Shown: in pieces, positions 37,228 through 52,200 of the stretch
How the letters are laid out: each line of letters opens with the position of its first letter
How positions within the stretch are numbered: the first letter of the stretch is position 1
Assembly (NCBI GenBank): GCA_900660155.1
Contig: CABFPE010000097.1
Location: 43,584-107,583, forward strand
Direction: 5' to 3'
Origin: Hofstenia miamia
Taxonomy: Eukaryota > Xenacoelomorpha > Acoela > Hofsteniidae
Length of the DNA: 64,000 nucleotides
Program-made: the position numbers and the translations under genes
The notes under the pieces: generated by a model
Told to the model about the DNA's origin: nothing
The model's input: the letters and a program-made list of their open reading frames with translations, nothing else
Databases searched by the model: none

Positions 37228-40200
37228 GTATATATATATACTGGTTTACTGCTACTAACTGTATCAGCGCTAAAATAGTCTAAAATTATATCCATTCCCA
37301 AATTTAAGTTTAATACACCGAACTGCTAGTAGCAGAACAAAGTACTATAATGATGTGAACTTGGCGGGCAACAAATTATAACGAAATTATCAATAGTGAG
37401 AATAACAACACGTTTATTTTTATTAATCATGATAATAATGCAGGAAACTGAATTGAAATGATACACAACCAAATATGTAGAAATACTTTGATTTAGAATT
37501 AATGTCGATATGCTTCTTATTCTAATTAATGATGAAGATTGTCAGAGGGTTTTGGTCCCCTCTGCATCTTCTTCAAACTCTTAAATTTATGGCATAATAG
37601 ATTGCAAAGTGAAATACTTGCCCCACCAATCTCTACGAAACCCATGGAAAAACATTCATCCCTACCCCACGAGATCCATGAGTTTTTATAATATCGACAC
37701 AGCTTAAATATCATTCGATGCGCGATGAATAGCTCTACGATAAACTGATTTATATTTTTGTAATTTCATTGATTTTTCTTATTTAATAGGTATAAAAAAG
37801 AAAAAGATACAAACAGATAAAAAGAAACAGATTTTTACTGCAAAGGAGTCCAATGGTGATTGGACTCTTGGTGTCTCTAGAACCACTGCTTTCAAGTGGG
37901 TTTCTGAGGGTGAGAGAATTGATGAAAGAGAGGGAAGAGGTTATTCCAAGATTAACGAAATTCACAAAAATTTTGTTGTCCAGGAAATTGAACGTAACCC
38001 CAGAATTACGCTTTAGGAAGTAGTTGACAATTTTTTTCAAAAATTTCAACTAAGGGTATCAAAACAAGCGGTTTCCAACCACATTGGTTCTATGTTATAT
38101 TCTTTGAAAAATATTAGATATGAGCTTTTAATAAATTAAGTAAATAATTCTCTTTATAATTTTTGTATTTTGTTTTAAATTTTTAAACTTACTAAAGGTT
38201 TTTTATTTGTAATTCCCATATTGAACTTGAAAAGGTATAGTGATTGATGTCTCCCTCTCTAGAACTAGATGTAGCCACGGATCCTAGGATGCCCTCTGCA
38301 ATTTTCGATCGAAAACAGATTCCGCAAAGAATCTTTTGGACTAGTGAAACCGAGCAGTTCAAGTCATTTTTCATTATAAGGCAAATATAATTTATTTTGA
38401 ATGCTTTGAAGAAGATGATGAATTATATAAAGTTAAGTTTATTATATTTTTTTTTGCATTTTTACTCTTACTGAAAAATAAATGATAATAATAAATTGTG
38501 AATTTTTCTAAATTTCCCATTTTCATGTGCACTTTTAGAAAAAAGAAAATTTAACAAAACAAATACACAATCCTTCAAAGCCTTACGATGCGAAATGTGT
38601 CCATATTCCAGTCGACGAAAGGATACTCTTACCAAGCACAGACGCATTCATCACAAAACCGTAAGTTTTTTGAATAAATTTTGCAAAAATATAACCAGAA
38701 ACTCATTTGCAGAGTTCGCAGTTTCCCGCGAAAAAATCTAAAATGTGCAAAAATCGTTTTAAAAATATGTTTTATACTAATAAGGCAAAAAGTTTATTTA
38801 AAAAAACACAAATTGCAGCTATTTTATAAAATATGCATTACATTAAGATAGCTATTGATGCAAAAACTTTAAACTACAATTGAATTCTTGCGAAAAGAAT
38901 TGCGAACCTCTTTCCCCACAGCCGAAGTAGGTCGGCGAAAAAACATGTGTAATCCATTTTCCTTATAAAGTGTGAATTTGTACGGAACCATGTAAATGTT
39001 TAATTGGCAAAGCATTCCAATCTAAACTTAACATAGCGTTCTTCGCGATAAATTATAAATTTAAAATGGCTTGATTGCTTTTTCCGATTTAATTATGTCA
39101 CAGAATCTCACAAGAAGAGGATGATATATATATATAAATATATTCCTGTTTTCTGTTATTTGTTCTTGTTATTTTAGACTATATTTTTGAGGAAATGAAG
39201 TCCAAAAGCATCGCATTTAGCATCAATAATTGAAAGAATATAGTATGCTTGAACGCGATTAGCAATTAGTACGAACAGTAACGTTCATGAAACGAACCTT
39301 TTGTTATAAGGAGCTGTAGTGTCACAATCTAATAAATTGCTAAAGCTTTTGACGATAGCGCAATGTACATCATCATTTATATATACAGTATATCGCTTTC
39401 ATCAGTTTAATACGAAAGTTTTTCCTTTGATCTTTTAATGTAATACATTTAAACTTTCTCTTTAGGTCGAACGATAGTCGAATGGTTTCGAAGATGGAAG
39501 ATCGTCACTTGAAGATGATGTCAGGTGTAGAAGGCCTCTTACAGCGACAACAACAGAAAATATGCAGCGCCTTCAAGAGCTCATCAAAGAACAACCAAGG
39601 ATCAGTCTTCGCATCTTAAGTGATGTCACTGGATTGTGTAAAGATGCCGTAAGAGAGTTCTGACTGGCCATTTGGGCCAGCGGAAAGTGTGTTCAAATTG
39701 GGTTCTTCACCCTCTTTCTGAGTTGAACAAAAGAGACAGAGTAACCTATGCGGAAAGCATCATAGCTTTATTTGACGAGAATTCCTTTGATTAAATGCTG
39801 CAACACTGGGCAACAAAGACGAAAGTTGGTTTCTGTACGAGACTGCAGCAATGACAGAAGAGAACAAGGCATGGTACCATCCTTCAGATGCGAAACTGGT
39901 AGTTGTGCGACCAAAGCTGACCAATAAGAAAACACTCCTACTCGCGTTCACAGGGGATAGAAGAGTTAGTGCCGCAGTTCGTGCTCCTGTAGAAACCCTG
40001 ACGTCAAGCGGGCACATTGACTGTTCGTTCGACGGGTGAAAAATGGAGACATTCACATGTCAGACCTGTGAAACTGCGAGATTTGTTGTAACAACATGAA
40101 AATGCTTGGTCACATGTGTCACAAGAAACTTCAGCCTTCTTAGAGAATCGTGGTGTCAAACTTTAAAAAAAAGTCCATACAGCCCAGACGTAAATCAGTG

Positions 40201-43200
40201 TGACCAATGGATGCTCAAGCATTTGAAGAACCTTTCCGGGGAAAAACATTTTCTTATGGTGATGAAATTCTCTCCACCGCAGAAAAGAAACGTCGCTCAC
40301 TTCCGAAAAGCAAGTTCATTCGAGAAGTGACGCATTTTCATGAACATTGCAAGCTTGTACAGAACAATCATAGTGATTACTTTGTTTATTAAATCATGTC
40401 TTTTATGATATTCTTTTCTCTTAAACATTTAACATGCTAAATACGGTAACTTAAAAAAGAAAATAAGGTGGGTTTTCTAACACGGAGTAGAACCTCCTCT
40501 AGCATTAGTAAAAAAAAATCAAGAAATAGAACCTGAAAGTCTGCAAAACTTTATAATACACGAACGGGGTTTCAAGTTTAGAATTTAAATCGTCCATCAA
40601 AGGCGTTGCTTTTGCTATAATCTCATCAGTTTCCTCCTATCATTTCCGTTTTTCTCCAATTAATTTAAACTTTCTTGTATTGTTTTTCGTTCTTCCTTTA
40701 CCTTCACCCTCCACCATTCCGAAGATTTCAGCCCTACTTTACTTCACTCCTCCCACCAATAACTAATTTTTTTGTTAAATTTTCTTTAAGTTTGCGCACT
40801 TTTTTAACATGTTTACTATGGTGTCTTTTGCCCAAGAAGTGAGCTGTAGTCCACTATTGGTAAACGAAGTAACGATTGTGTGATCTCACCACCCACAAAC
40901 ATTAAACAACCTTTATACTTCCAGCACCACCACCACCACCACCACCACCAAGTGAGGACAGAACAGTTTTCTTTCGCAATGCATGCTTTGAACTCGATAA
41001 TAAAATAATTGAATTCCTTAAGTCAGTCAATCCAAACATAGAAAGCCAAGAACAAATTTCTCAAACATTTGTAACTTTAAGAAGACCCAATCGGCTACTC
41101 AGAGCTCTACAGGTAATCGGAACAACGGCAATATCAGAAACCATGGCGGTTCTCTTTGAAAATCCAATTGAGGTTGCTGGGAAAAGCTTTATTGCAATAG
41201 AAATGGAAGGAAAGAATTCCCGAAGGACTTCCGAATAAATATGTTGAATTTTGCTGCAAAATTGTCACGTCAACAACCAGTTTCCACTCCTTCAGTGTAA
41301 GTCAGGTCTCAGTAAATTTTCCAAAATAAAAACCATAGAACACAGAAAAAAATTATAATTCACTGCAAACAACAAAAAGTATGGGAGGCTTCAATACAGT
41401 TGAATAATATGTGCCTGCCCTGCCATTACCATTTGTAGTAACTGCTGTTATACGGTTCCTGCTCCTGAGTGGGTCGATGAGGTGCACAATTTTTCCCAAG
41501 AAAGCTGCATATGGGTCAAGAAAGAAAAAAAAATAGAGAAAATTCAAGCTCAACCTGCTGACGCCTGTGGCAGATCCAAAGCCCTCTCAGACAGAAGAAA
41601 AGCTTGAAGAAAGCCCAAGGCAACCCTGGTCTTGTCTGCAGGTCGAAGGGACCACTTTCACAAGCAGAGTGGTAGTCGCTTGTCCCCTTTTGAAAAGGAA
41701 AACCACCCTTCTCTGCCTGAATCACCAAGTAGTGTTCAGACAGCATCAAGTCCGTTTTCAAACAAGTCACGTAAGGTCAATAACAGTAGCAGTCCTCCTA
41801 TAATGGGTCCCACTGAACATAGCAAACTAACCTCACAAACCTATGTTTCAACTTTTGTTTAATAACTGCCGAAAAGTTGAAGATTGAAAATTATAATGTC
41901 ATTGCTAACCTCAATAAACTAGTAAAAATAGTAGAAGACTTAACCGTAGACAATCAAGGTTACATTTTTCTGTGTGGCTTGAAATTTTAAAATTAGTTGT
42001 GTGCTGCTAAAATTGCATTATGCTGAAAGTAGTTTTTTCTGTTTTCTAGTTTTCCATTGCGGATGATATATCCGCAAATTTTGTTTATATTAATAAAAGT
42101 CCAACTCAAATGTCAATCAAACTTATTGAATATTACCTAAAAATTTCGAGGAGTGCTGTAATGGTGGACATAATGTCCGAGTCCATATAACCAAATACCG
42201 TGCATGAGATTGAAAAAATCCACGTGAATCGCAGCATGCAATCCTCCACGATCGCAAAATAATAGAACCTCTAAAGAGCAAATAAATGATTTTAATGAAT
42301 GAGAAAACATACTTTCTGTGGATAGACAATTTCTTCACGTAGGAATTTGTTTTCACCAGGAGATGGATGCAGCAAACCCCAATCCATCTTCAAATCCCAA
42401 TAAAGTGTATAACATGCATAGATAATGTACGCAACAATCCATAGGATGACCAAAGGGATGGACAGCTGGTGAGTATGCTCTAAATCATAAATATAAATTG
42501 TCAAATACCTCGCCTGTACACATGCAAATGGCAGACGCTGCAGATTGTTTACACAGCAGTGCTATCATAGTAGTGCATCATTAACACTAGAAAGTACCAT
42601 TACTCCTTGAGATTCATTTTATATGTAGCATTTCAATTAAAAAATTATGTGAAAGCATGAAAATTTTTTTACTTATCGATATTTTTGGAGGTGTATATAC
42701 GCCCTGATGTTTTTAATGAATGCATACGCAAGTAAACAAAATTTTAATTTTAGTCAATTTTGACACATTTGGTATTTCTAATGTTAAATTCAAAGCTGTG
42801 CAAAATAAACAAATACAGTTGCCCATCATTAATCTGGTAATCATCATAGACTTATTGATAAATGGCTTTTCTGTTTAATAAAATTTTACTGTTTTATGGA
42901 ATATTTTAATATTAAAATGTTGTAGTTAGCTACAGGGCCGTGGCTAGGGGAGGGCCAGGGGGGACATGGCCCTCCCTGCTGGGCCATTGGGCCCCTTCCT
43001 CTTGGCATCCTGGATACAAAACTCCATAGTATTAACTCTAATATTCTGTAACTAAGTTAGAGTGAATATGTTTTAGTTGAAATATATAAAATACTAATGC
43101 CATTCTATTTAAAAATTCAATGAAAAATTTATGAAACTATTTCATATGAGTAAAACTATGATGAATATATTAAACTTTGCGAGGCCATGGCCCCCTAAAT

Positions 43201-46200
43201 TTCAAATGCAAGCCACCGCCCTGGTTAGCTAACGGGTTTATTGTATTCTAACCTAATAGCTTATCCGGCACCTTTCAAATCCCGATGATGCTGGATATTT
43301 CTAAAGAAAATGCCATGTTAAATTTTATTCAACAAGGCAGAATTTGATGTCTTAAGTAGCGTAGATACCACTTTGCGTGCAATCTTTTCATGATTTAATG
43401 AGGCGCACAACCAAACGTTGTAAATGTGTACGCGATCCAAATTTCTTGCAAAATTTATTTCATGTATTGCGATTTAACCGCGCATTATTGTTTACATAGC
43501 TGATTAAATTTATACACGATTCTTTTAAAACGAGGTCCTTTTCCTTCAGGCTGCTTGATTGTATTTATTGGCTGTAGTAAATTTTACTGGAAGGTTAAAT
43601 TCATAAAAATGGCAAAAAATATAATTCAAGCAAAAAGTCGTAAGTGTGTACGCAAATGTTTTTGTTGCAAACTTTATAATTACCTAGAAAACTGTACACA
43701 ACCTGTGTGTACGCTACATTAATTTTAAATGTGAATGAGATTTGTAGCTCGCACAAAATGTATATGGTTATAGGAAACAGAAAGGCGCAATTTTTAGTAG
43801 ATTATGCTTAATACAAACACTAGAAATCGTAGATTGGAACAAAATAGAATATAAACAAAAGTACTTGAACAAAAGCAACAAACATTATATCAGCAGTTGA
43901 AGTAGATCGCCAAAAATAAGTGATANGTATATGGTTATAGGAAACAGAAAGGCGCAATTTTTAGTAAATTATGCTTAATACAAACAGGGGCGTACGCAGG
44001 ATTTTATGACGGGGGGGGGACATCATCATCATTATCCAATGCGGGGCGAAGCCTACAAAATTTTTTGAAAACATTGAGAAAATATACCCTAAAAAATGCA
44101 CTTCACGATCCTAGATTTTAAATTTTTCAATTTTTTTACGAAAAATTTTTTGATTTATCCAGTCAAAATTTAATTTCGAAACCTGACGGGGAGGACATTC
44201 CACCATGCCCCCCCTCCCCCTCGGTACGCCACTGAATACAAACACTAGGAATCGTAGATTGGAACAAAATAGAATATAAACAAAAGTACTTGAACAAAAG
44301 CAACAAACATTATATTATCAGTTGAAGTAGATAGCCAAAAATAAGTGATATTAACCAAAGTAACAGGAATTAGTTGTGGGTGATATTGTATATGAACTAT
44401 GATTTTATAGCAAAAAGAATTAATGAATTATGCTAAAACACCTAAAAAAACGTATTACCCCTTAAACAAAGGTTTCTAAATAGTGTTTTCAGAATATTGA
44501 AGTACGTAAATAAGCAATACCTTTATAAATGGAAACTGCTGCAGTAAAACCATAGGTAAAGAATGCAGTGGAGTACTTTCCCGCGTTAACCAAATGAGGA
44601 CTGGCTTTCTTGGTGTCATAATAACGACGAAGGCACTGAGCGAATCGAAACCAATATGGCATCACAGCAATGATGATACGAATACCAGTAGAATAACTAC
44701 TGCACTCACCAATTTCATCTTCTAAATAACAAAAGGTTATTCGTCCAACCTCCATACCCTAACAAACAACAAACTAATCTAATATAAGGTATTACATTAG
44801 ACAGAAAATGAACTATTACTATTACTGAAATAGTGATTGCTACTGAAAATATACTTCTAGTTTTTTAAAAATTATGGTGATCTATCGAAAGAAATATTAA
44901 CTGACCAGATTAAAGTTAGAAAGCTCATTGCCTCCAATAATCAGGCTTCAAATAAAATCTCCAATCTTAAACACCCATAAATGCTCTATGTATATATTTT
45001 TAAGAGTTTTATAAATGTTTTGCAACCTCTTGATTGAAAAAGTACATAATTTTGTACTAATTATCAAATTCCAAATTATGAAGTAAACAATGTAAAATTG
45101 CATTTTATGAGCCAATATGAAAACAGCGGATTGCTCTTCATAATTGTAAAGGTTACCCTTAAATTTCTGTTTTTTAAGTGTTCGAAATTCTTTACTATGT
45201 ATATGTTTTGTAAATTAAAATCAACAGTAAGCATTCTTTAATCTTTCAAATGTACAGTCGCGGCCACTGGATTAGCATCACATAATGCTAAAAGTATATT
45301 TTCACTCATGGAACCAATTCATTATAATTGCAGGAGAATCGGATAATAAGTGGCATGATTTATGTTCTGCCAGTGAGAATAAAGCAAAATATAAAACATG
45401 TAAATAAATTAAATGGATACGCAACGATTATCAAATGTTAAGAATGGGCAAGAATAAAGATGTTTTGTATACAAATTTATTATATTAATACTGAAGTGAT
45501 GCTAATCCAGTGGCCGCGAGTGTACATTAATTCAAGAATTCCACTGGATTAAAAAAGAACAAAAATACTATAGATCTAACAGAATTTTAAGATTAAATGA
45601 CTAAAAATTTAAATTTATAATTATAAATGAGCACTTTGTACTTTTCCAACGTAAATGTATACTACAGTTTAAAAAATAAATTGAGTCACAATTGATTGGA
45701 TGCTTGATCACTTATAAATCAATATTAGTGACTTGATATGAGAAGAATTAAATCATAGTACACTACCTTCTTCAGATGATTCCAATAATATTGATGATTC
45801 ATGATTCAATAAACGTCATTCGTTAACATGATATATACTTAATAAGCTATTTTTAACATTGTTAATTATGCATAACGCGTACATAGAGTACCAAATTTTA
45901 AGCCCAAACCCAAATTAATAGTCTCAGCCCAAACAAAAATATAAGAATGACCAATTACCAGCTCCAAAATAATGGGTGCAAACCCAGCCAATGATAATAG
46001 AAACTGTTTATTTCATGAGATTTATTCCCCATTATTTTTCTTATTAATATAGAAAATAGGTGTGAAACTTTCATACAATGGAAAACTGCATTATTTTGTG
46101 TTCATTCAGAACTTGCTAAAAATGATTTGAAACTTTACATACACAATGGTTTGTACATCTTAACCTAAATTATAAAGAAATTTGCTGAAAAACTTATTTA

Positions 46201-49200
46201 CTTCCATTCTGAAAATGGAAGGTGTATGCCCTATATAAAAGACATAGTGTTCTTCAACAACTAATCTTAAGTGCTTATAATGTAAACAGACCACCCAAAC
46301 CCATTGAGGTGCGCTGTGTACAAATACAGAAGTCACAACGCCGAAAATTAAAGAGAAGCAATTCTTCTATCACTTGGTGATTACAAATTTCGGTTCGTAA
46401 ATTATAAGAGATTATGATATGATGGTTTAGGGTAATTTCAAAACACGATTTAGTTGGTGAAAATCAACCTACCATTTTGAAAAACCCAATTCAATTTAAA
46501 GAGATAAAAGCAGAACAGGTACTCCATATCGAGAAACATGGTTGGCAAACTTGTTAATTGATCTCCTAACCAGAAGTCTGAAAACCCAACAGGATAATAA
46601 GGAGCCAAAATGATCCGCTTCTAAAAATGTTTAGTAAAATATTTGAGCATAGCTTTTACTACAGTTACACAATTAAAGACAATTCAAATGAACACTAACT
46701 CTTGCCAAAATAAACGATGATTGAAGACTCTTTTGCATAACAATGAACAATTGATGCAAGTCCTTTATAAACCTCAATTAAGAGTGCAATTCGCACATAG
46801 TAGTTAATGTTTGGACAAAAAAGTGATCAGTGCTAAAGCTTCTAGACGTCATTGTATATAATGAAGACGAAATGTACATATTGTCAAAACTGTATTATCA
46901 TAGAATAACAAAAAATAAAATTATATAACGGTTATGGAAATACATACTAGGATTCCTAGAAACCAAAATCTTGCTTTGTATTTGAAGCTGTGAACTGGAT
47001 TGATTAAAAAGAAAAGAAGCGCAAAAAAGAGTAGTGCTGGTGGCAACTGCTCTGGTATTCCCAATGAGAATGACATGAAAAACATAATGAGACCACAACA
47101 CCACAGAACACCCAACATAAAAGACAGCTAAATATATATTCATTAAAAAACATAAGAATGAATAATTGATCTTTAAGCTAAAATAATACAAAAGACAACC
47201 CCATCACATGTTATGTAATAGTGGTTGTGCTTCTGCTCCTGAATCTCAATTCTCCAACTTCTATTTACTTTTTTCATTGTAGATGATTTGGAATGGTGTT
47301 TTGAATATTGTAACACTAGGGATTTCAAAATTCACAAAACTAACCACAGTGTTTCCAGTAAAAAATTGACAAGAAAGCGACTACAAAATCTGGAAAAGCA
47401 TTGATATTCTCTTGACAAAAATATCAATTCGTTTTGTGAATAGAGCAACTAATTTGCGTTTAAATGAAAGATTCATCAACTAGTTGATACAAAGAGTTAA
47501 TAAATCCTTCAATGGTAAATACCAATCAAAGTAACTCATAGTCTCGTGAATAATATATATTTCAAGGCATTGAAATTTAAGCAGAACAAAGTTTTATGTT
47601 TGGTGAAACCGGCAACATAGATTGATATTTGACAACAGCAATTACTCTTTGAAAGACCTAAAATTAATGCAGGAAAGACAATTATGGACAATCCGAATAT
47701 TATAAATTATAACATTCCCGCAATACCAAATTTCATAATTTGAAATCTATCTAGTCGTAAACAACTGTGTCACTTTCATACTAGGTACTTTTAACACCTT
47801 AGACCCCCAGAATCCCCGAGTTGTGAAGTCCACAAAATATTTGCGAATGCTATTTTAACCTAAACTACGAGGAATTTTCAAAATGATTTAGCAAAAAACT
47901 CTTAAAGGCTCCCTAATAAATATTTTCAAAACCTGAAAACACCATAAGCTAGATTAATTTCTCCTTTTCCATTTACAGGTGAAGTTAGTTGTTGGTTCCA
48001 TGGCCTTTACACCTGATCATCTGAACACTACTATGTATGAGGAAATAATCAATCTCCAGAGATTTCCAAATTTCTCAATAGGCTTGGAGAGAACTGTTAG
48101 AAATTGTGGCTAAACGCTTTGTGCTATTAAAGGCACTCTGAGATTCTTGTAGTTTGAGTTAAAATGCTAATCAGATTTTCATGATAAAATCACAAATTTA
48201 AATAATCTTCTTTCAAATCTTAGTAAATATGAAAATATTGATGCAATACCTCTAGAAGTTCTTGATGAGTGAGATGGTCCCTGGGATCTAACTCGAAGAT
48301 GAGAACATGGTTGACTCCATGTTTTCGCCAACCGTAAGTGTTAATTCCCAAGAGAAATATGAGAAGAATTGCACAAAACATACCACGAAACATATACAGA
48401 TAAGGTTTCCAGTAAGACTGGTAATGAGAGTAGGCAGTATACCCTAAATACAACAGCCTAAAGTATACTTTGTGGCATTTTAAGATATACTAAAATTAGA
48501 CATCATATTTAACTATAAAGAATACAAAATACTTTGAAATACAAAACGCAGTCTATGCTAGTCATAAACTAATTTAAGACGTTAAGATTGCAAAGGATAT
48601 ATATAGTCAGAAGAATATTGCAATTTGCAGGAACGAGGAAAAAACGTTTAAAGAAACACATTAGAAACGCTGTATAATTTGATTTCAGGAATAATCAGTT
48701 GACAATTTGACTGACAGAAGCAGCCGTAGTAATGCTAAATTTTTGGTCGCTGCGGAGAATTACATTCTCTTGAGAGAAAAAGAGCGGCAAATACTATGTA
48801 TACAATAAAGCATTAACAGTATTATCTAATACACAACAATTCAGTGATTTCGCCTTCTATGCTAACATTGATGAAAGTAGATGATCGCGTACTAGTAAAT
48901 ACTAGCAACACCAGTATGAAAAAAGCCATATTTACTAACAATTGAAACGTTTAAAGAATCATGTGAAAGTCAACAAAGCAAAGCTTACCTGTCACAATTG
49001 CGGTGGCGAAAAGAACAACAAACATTCCAGCGAAGAAGCCCATCATGAAGGATGTTCGAGGTGTTTGCTAAAATCACAAAGTGAGTAATCAACAGTAATT
49101 ACGATTAGAAATAATTGGCAGCCAAATCAACATTATGCACTACATGGTGAGAAAATTAAGAAGAACGACATAATTTCCATTTTTATAGACTTGCTATCAC

Positions 49201-52200
49201 ATCTACATTAATAAAAGGTATAAAACAAATTTAATTACATTGACCACAATTTGTGTTGAAAGATTTTCTACTTAACATATTAGCGTAGAGAAAAAGAGCT
49301 TTCTATAATAAAATCGACAACACATAAGATCAACTCACAGTGATAACCTAAGTCGATGAATATAGCCGTTTCATGATACAACAGGTGCCCGGAATTTCCT
49401 AAACTCAAAAACGTGTCGTCAACTCATTGTACAAAAAATCACTCCTGGTTAATATTCAAATATATTTGCGGATGACGAAATATGTTAATTTGTGCCCGGT
49501 TAAAGTTTTGTTGATTATGCATCGCTGTTAGGCGTTATTACAAATAAGGTAAATTTGAAGAGCAAGCAATGATATCATGTACAAATACAAATGTTTGATG
49601 AAACAAGCACCATAATAACTGTTAGAACATGTTTAAAAAACAGTTTTTAAGTAACGCACTGTATATTTTTGTTGCGAAGGAATTCTTGAAGCTATATTTA
49701 TGCCGAAAATACAAAGTTCACAACTTAAACCATGCAGTAATGGTCTTATATGACCTGTCATAAAAAGAGAACTATCAATAATACTATTAGAAGACATTAT
49801 CTTTACAAGTGTGAAAATAATAAAAATGATATTAGAAATTGATAAATAGTGAGGATTTATGATTGATAAATAACGTATAGTATACAAATGACGTAGTAGC
49901 CAGTACATTTAAGTGCACTTTAAAACTCTCTAGTAAACAAAGAAGCATCAATTTTACACGGTTAAGCAAAACTTTACTATTGAATATCGCTTGTTGTGAC
50001 ATTGCACTTGAGTGAATATTCAAGCAATCTACCTTATCAACCAAAGGAGGAACACGCAGTCGCTTCATCGCCTTTGTACGATTTCCGTCTTCCAGATCGT
50101 TGATGTACAGTTGCTAAATGCAATCAATTAATTATTTTTACCATTACTATAAAGTACAATGCCAAGGGCAAAAATATCTACAAATTACAAATAATCAATC
50201 AAAAATAAATATAGTAATCATTTTAAATTAATTTGGATGTAAATATACATTATCTTATAGTGATATCAAGGCAAAGCATTTTTTTAGAAATTCATAAAGA
50301 TCAGAATATTACACTATCGCAATGCTAACACGAAATATTAAGGGTATAATTCAGAATCGAAAAATTTACAGATTTTAGTAGACACAATATACTAGCGGTA
50401 TTCTATTTGGCAAGCGTCAGTCTAAATGGCAATATCTCCATTCTATTTGGCACTAACGTCATTTTATTGGGTGCTAACCGTATTCCATTTGGTAAGTGTT
50501 ATTGTATTTGGCAGAGTCAAAAAATAAATTCACAGAATAGGTTTTTACAATTTCATTATAGTAAATTTTACTAACTAATAAGGTCTTTTTGTAGGGGTGA
50601 CACCAGCAATAATTGTATATTAATAACTCAAACGTACCCAATTGCTTTTTGACCAAAAATGATATCCTTTCAAATATACATGTAGCGTAGGCAATGTACA
50701 ATTATACATGGTTGCTCTCTTTAGAAAGATATTTACCCTTGTCTAAAAAACATAGATACTGAGGATGAGTAGGCAAAGAAGAAAACTCGCATTGTAAATG
50801 TGAATGAAATCACAGTGCTAGGAAATGCCTAGCACATCATATCGATGTAGCAATTTTTACAGGATTTACTAAGTCTGGCATTTATTTAATGAATACTAAA
50901 ATGTACTGTTCATTCATGGCACACGTCCAAAATCACAGATACTCTTGCAGGAAAAGAAATTGTATTTTAATAGTGGTTTGTGACGTTTTAGGGTTCATAT
51001 ATAGGTTAATTAGTTACTATAAATAACTGTTGTGTCTATCTCTTTTGTGTAAATTTTAAATATATTTTTTTCACTCTGCCAAAAAGAATAATACTGTTGC
51101 CAAATAGAATACCGTTAGCGCCAACTAGAATGACGTTAGTGCCAAATAGAATGGGAAATGGTATAGTCTTACACAAATGAATCAAAATCACAAGCAACCT
51201 ACTTCTGTCTCATTAATAAGTTGATCGACATGTTTATTTGTGAAAAAGAATGAAGACTCGACTTTGTTAGTTCGATATTTAGCACCTCTATCAGTATTCA
51301 ATATCTAAATATTACAATGAATACTTTAAAACTAGTCAAACGCTTACTTTGTCATGCTTTTTTAAGATTTTCCGGAATCCAGTGAAGTTGAGAGACTGAT
51401 AATTTTGTAAAAGAATGAGGCTAAGATAGAATTCACTAAACGCTAATTTTAGGTCGGAGACTTTTCTAGCATGTAACTCCAGAACTTTTTGTTTTGTGTT
51501 GTGGATTATAGAAAGTCGTCGCATTCGCAATCCCGAATTAATTCTTTCTTCTGTGGTACGAGATTTGGCATAACTTAGTTCAGCTTGTAAATTAGAAAAC
51601 TTTCTTCTAGCTTCAGCCAATTTTTCTAAATCAGTAATTATTTGCAACTTATAGATTATAAAGAAGAAAAATACGAGAAGAATATAGCGTATTTCGATGT
51701 ACTACATATTTATATGTTGAGAAACCTATTCTGATGTATTTTGTAAATATGTAAATTTATGTCAAATTGGATAATTCTGTTGAATATACAGAGAATTACA
51801 GGAGAATTTTAAGAAGTAAAAAACGAAGTTGTTATACATCGATACGTTACAATTAAAAAACCCAAAGTTTTTCCAAATGTTTGCGTAATGTAAATATGCA
51901 TATTTATCAGAAAAGTATTTATAGAATTTGAGCCGCAATACGACAGATACCGCATAAAAAATCACCTAAGCTAAAAACTGATTGAATAATTTATACAAAA
52001 AATTATCCTATAACTTACTGTTACGTTAATAAAAAAGTCTTTATAATGTGAAAATAGACATGCAGATAAACTTTCAAGGGTATTAATATGCAACATACCC
52101 GAGTAAAACATATTGACTTTGTTTAATTCTTTATCTAATTCTTCAAAAAATGACGTATCGAAACATTCATAATCCCGACGGCTTGCTAAGTCTTCAATGT

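Noticed and set aside
39760-40056. 98-codon minus-strand frame
   Set aside because: Shadow of the plus-strand mariner transposase, whose motifs are clear.
44722-44759. Upstream acceptor giving a longer XPR1 exon 10 beginning [10 protein letters not shown]
   Set aside because: It would break the reading phase with exon 9, and the added residues have no counterpart in XPR1; the acceptor at 44722-44723 restores frame and alignment.
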